DNA from: Bacteroidia bacterium
Lineage (GTDB): Bacteria; Bacteroidota; Bacteroidia; UKL13-3
Assembly (NCBI GenBank): GCA_019454865.1
Contig: JACFNJ010000069.1
Coordinates: forward strand, 4,696-10,914
Direction of reading: 5' to 3'
DNA length: 6,219 nucleotides
The position numbers and the translations under genes are program-made. This document shows, piece by piece, positions 5,853 through 6,219 of the stretch (its first letter is position 1; each line of letters opens with the position of its first letter). The notes beneath the pieces were generated by a model that ran no database searches, was not told where the DNA came from, and worked only from the letters and a program-made list of their open reading frames with translations.

Positions 5853-6219
5853 ATGAGCGAAGAAAGACTATATCAACGGAACGAGAATATAAACTATCTA
5901 CTTAATCGGAGACTGAGTTTCATGTTGCGTTATGGCATGACTTTTCTTTTCTTACTTGGGCTGATTGTTATCGTTATATTATACTTCATCAAAGCCCCCG
6001 ATACTTTGGAAGGTGAATTTAAATTAAGCAGTAGTAATCCGCCAAAAGGATTAATTGCTAAAGTTAATGGGCGCATTGTTAAAAAATTAGTCAATGATGA
6101 GTCTATTGTAAACAAAGGCGATGTATTGGTTGTGCTAGAAAGTGTAGCAGATGAAAAGGATGTAAACCAACTTGAAACTGAACTAACACACATACAATTA
6201 TTATGTGACAGTAACTTGC
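5853..6219 (+). CDS. HlyD-family membrane fusion (adaptor) protein, N-terminal part
   Basis: An open frame starts with ATG at 5853, one base after the exporter stop (TAA-A-ATG), and runs through the window edge (122 codons seen). It begins MSEERLYQRNENINYLLNRR, followed by a single transmembrane helix at about residues 27-48 (MTFLFLLGLIVIVILYFI). After it comes the start of a biotinyl/lipoyl-like hairpin domain, PPKGLIAKVNGRIVKKLV, then VNKGDVLVVLES (a 'VxkGdvLavle' motif), leading into the expected coiled coil (about residue 100 on). Such proteins link an inner-membrane ABC exporter to an outer-membrane channel of the TolC type, which fits a Gram-negative host. The short cytoplasmic N-terminus and one membrane span are normal for partners of C39-type exporters. 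The C-terminal part lies outside the window. Confidence 0.92.
   Translation, partial: MSEERLYQRNENINYLLNRRLSFMLRYGMTFLFLLGLIVIVILYFIKAPDTLEGEFKLSSSNPPKGLIAKVNGRIVKKLVNDESIVNKGDVLVVLESVADEKDVNQLETELTHIQLLCDSNL

Noticed and set aside
5930..6193. Minus-strand open frame of 87 codons
   Set aside because: It is opposite the clear HlyD-type adaptor gene; its Ser/Thr-rich translation has no recognisable domain.
1..6219. CRISPR arrays, tRNA or rRNA genes, insertion sequence ends, strong terminators
   Set aside because: No regularly spaced repeats, cloverleaf-like segments, transposase motifs or GC-rich hairpin followed by a T-run were seen by eye in the intergenic stretches.

Overview
The window looks like part of a ribosomally made peptide (class I lanthipeptide-type) gene cluster from a low-GC member of the Bacteroidota. 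The reasons are the precursor leader (KLKLQLNKETVANLS...INGG, a form typical of that phylum), the scarcity of Shine-Dalgarno sequences, the very tight gene spacing, and the pairing of a C39-peptidase ABC exporter with an HlyD-type adaptor. No species can be named from the sequence alone.

Layout. Two divergent blocks leave a 200-base intergenic region at about 2679-2878. Leftward (minus strand) run a short precursor-peptide gene (2678-2466), a 43-codon Cys/Thr/Ser-rich ORF that overlaps its stop codon (2469-2338, uncertain), a predicted secreted protein of the erythromycin esterase/ChaN-like type (2336-1278), a LanC-type cyclase (1262-72), and the first 22 codons of another gene (67-1) that resembles the N-terminus of a LanB dehydratase. 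Rightward (plus strand) run a REC-LuxR response regulator (2879-3577), a peptidase-containing ABC transporter (3581-5851), and the N-terminal part of an HlyD-family adaptor that runs off the window (5853-6219).

How the parts fit. The precursor would be modified by LanB (Ser/Thr dehydration) and LanC (Cys addition). The C39 domain of the exporter would cut it after the double glycine, and the ABC transporter plus HlyD adaptor would export it. The response regulator is a natural candidate for controlling one or both blocks. Just upstream of it are two copies of the same dyad, TAGAA-N4-TTCTA, 29 bases apart, which look like an operator.

What is odd. The precursor has a textbook leader but no cysteine in its core, so it cannot form a lanthionine by itself. 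Directly after it lies a ~125-base island of about 48% GC (against roughly 24-30% in samples of the next gene). The minus strand of this island encodes a Cys-rich peptide that is tightly packed between its neighbours. Its plus strand reads as a possible relic of a membrane protein. These two readings compete, and they are the part of the window most worth following up.
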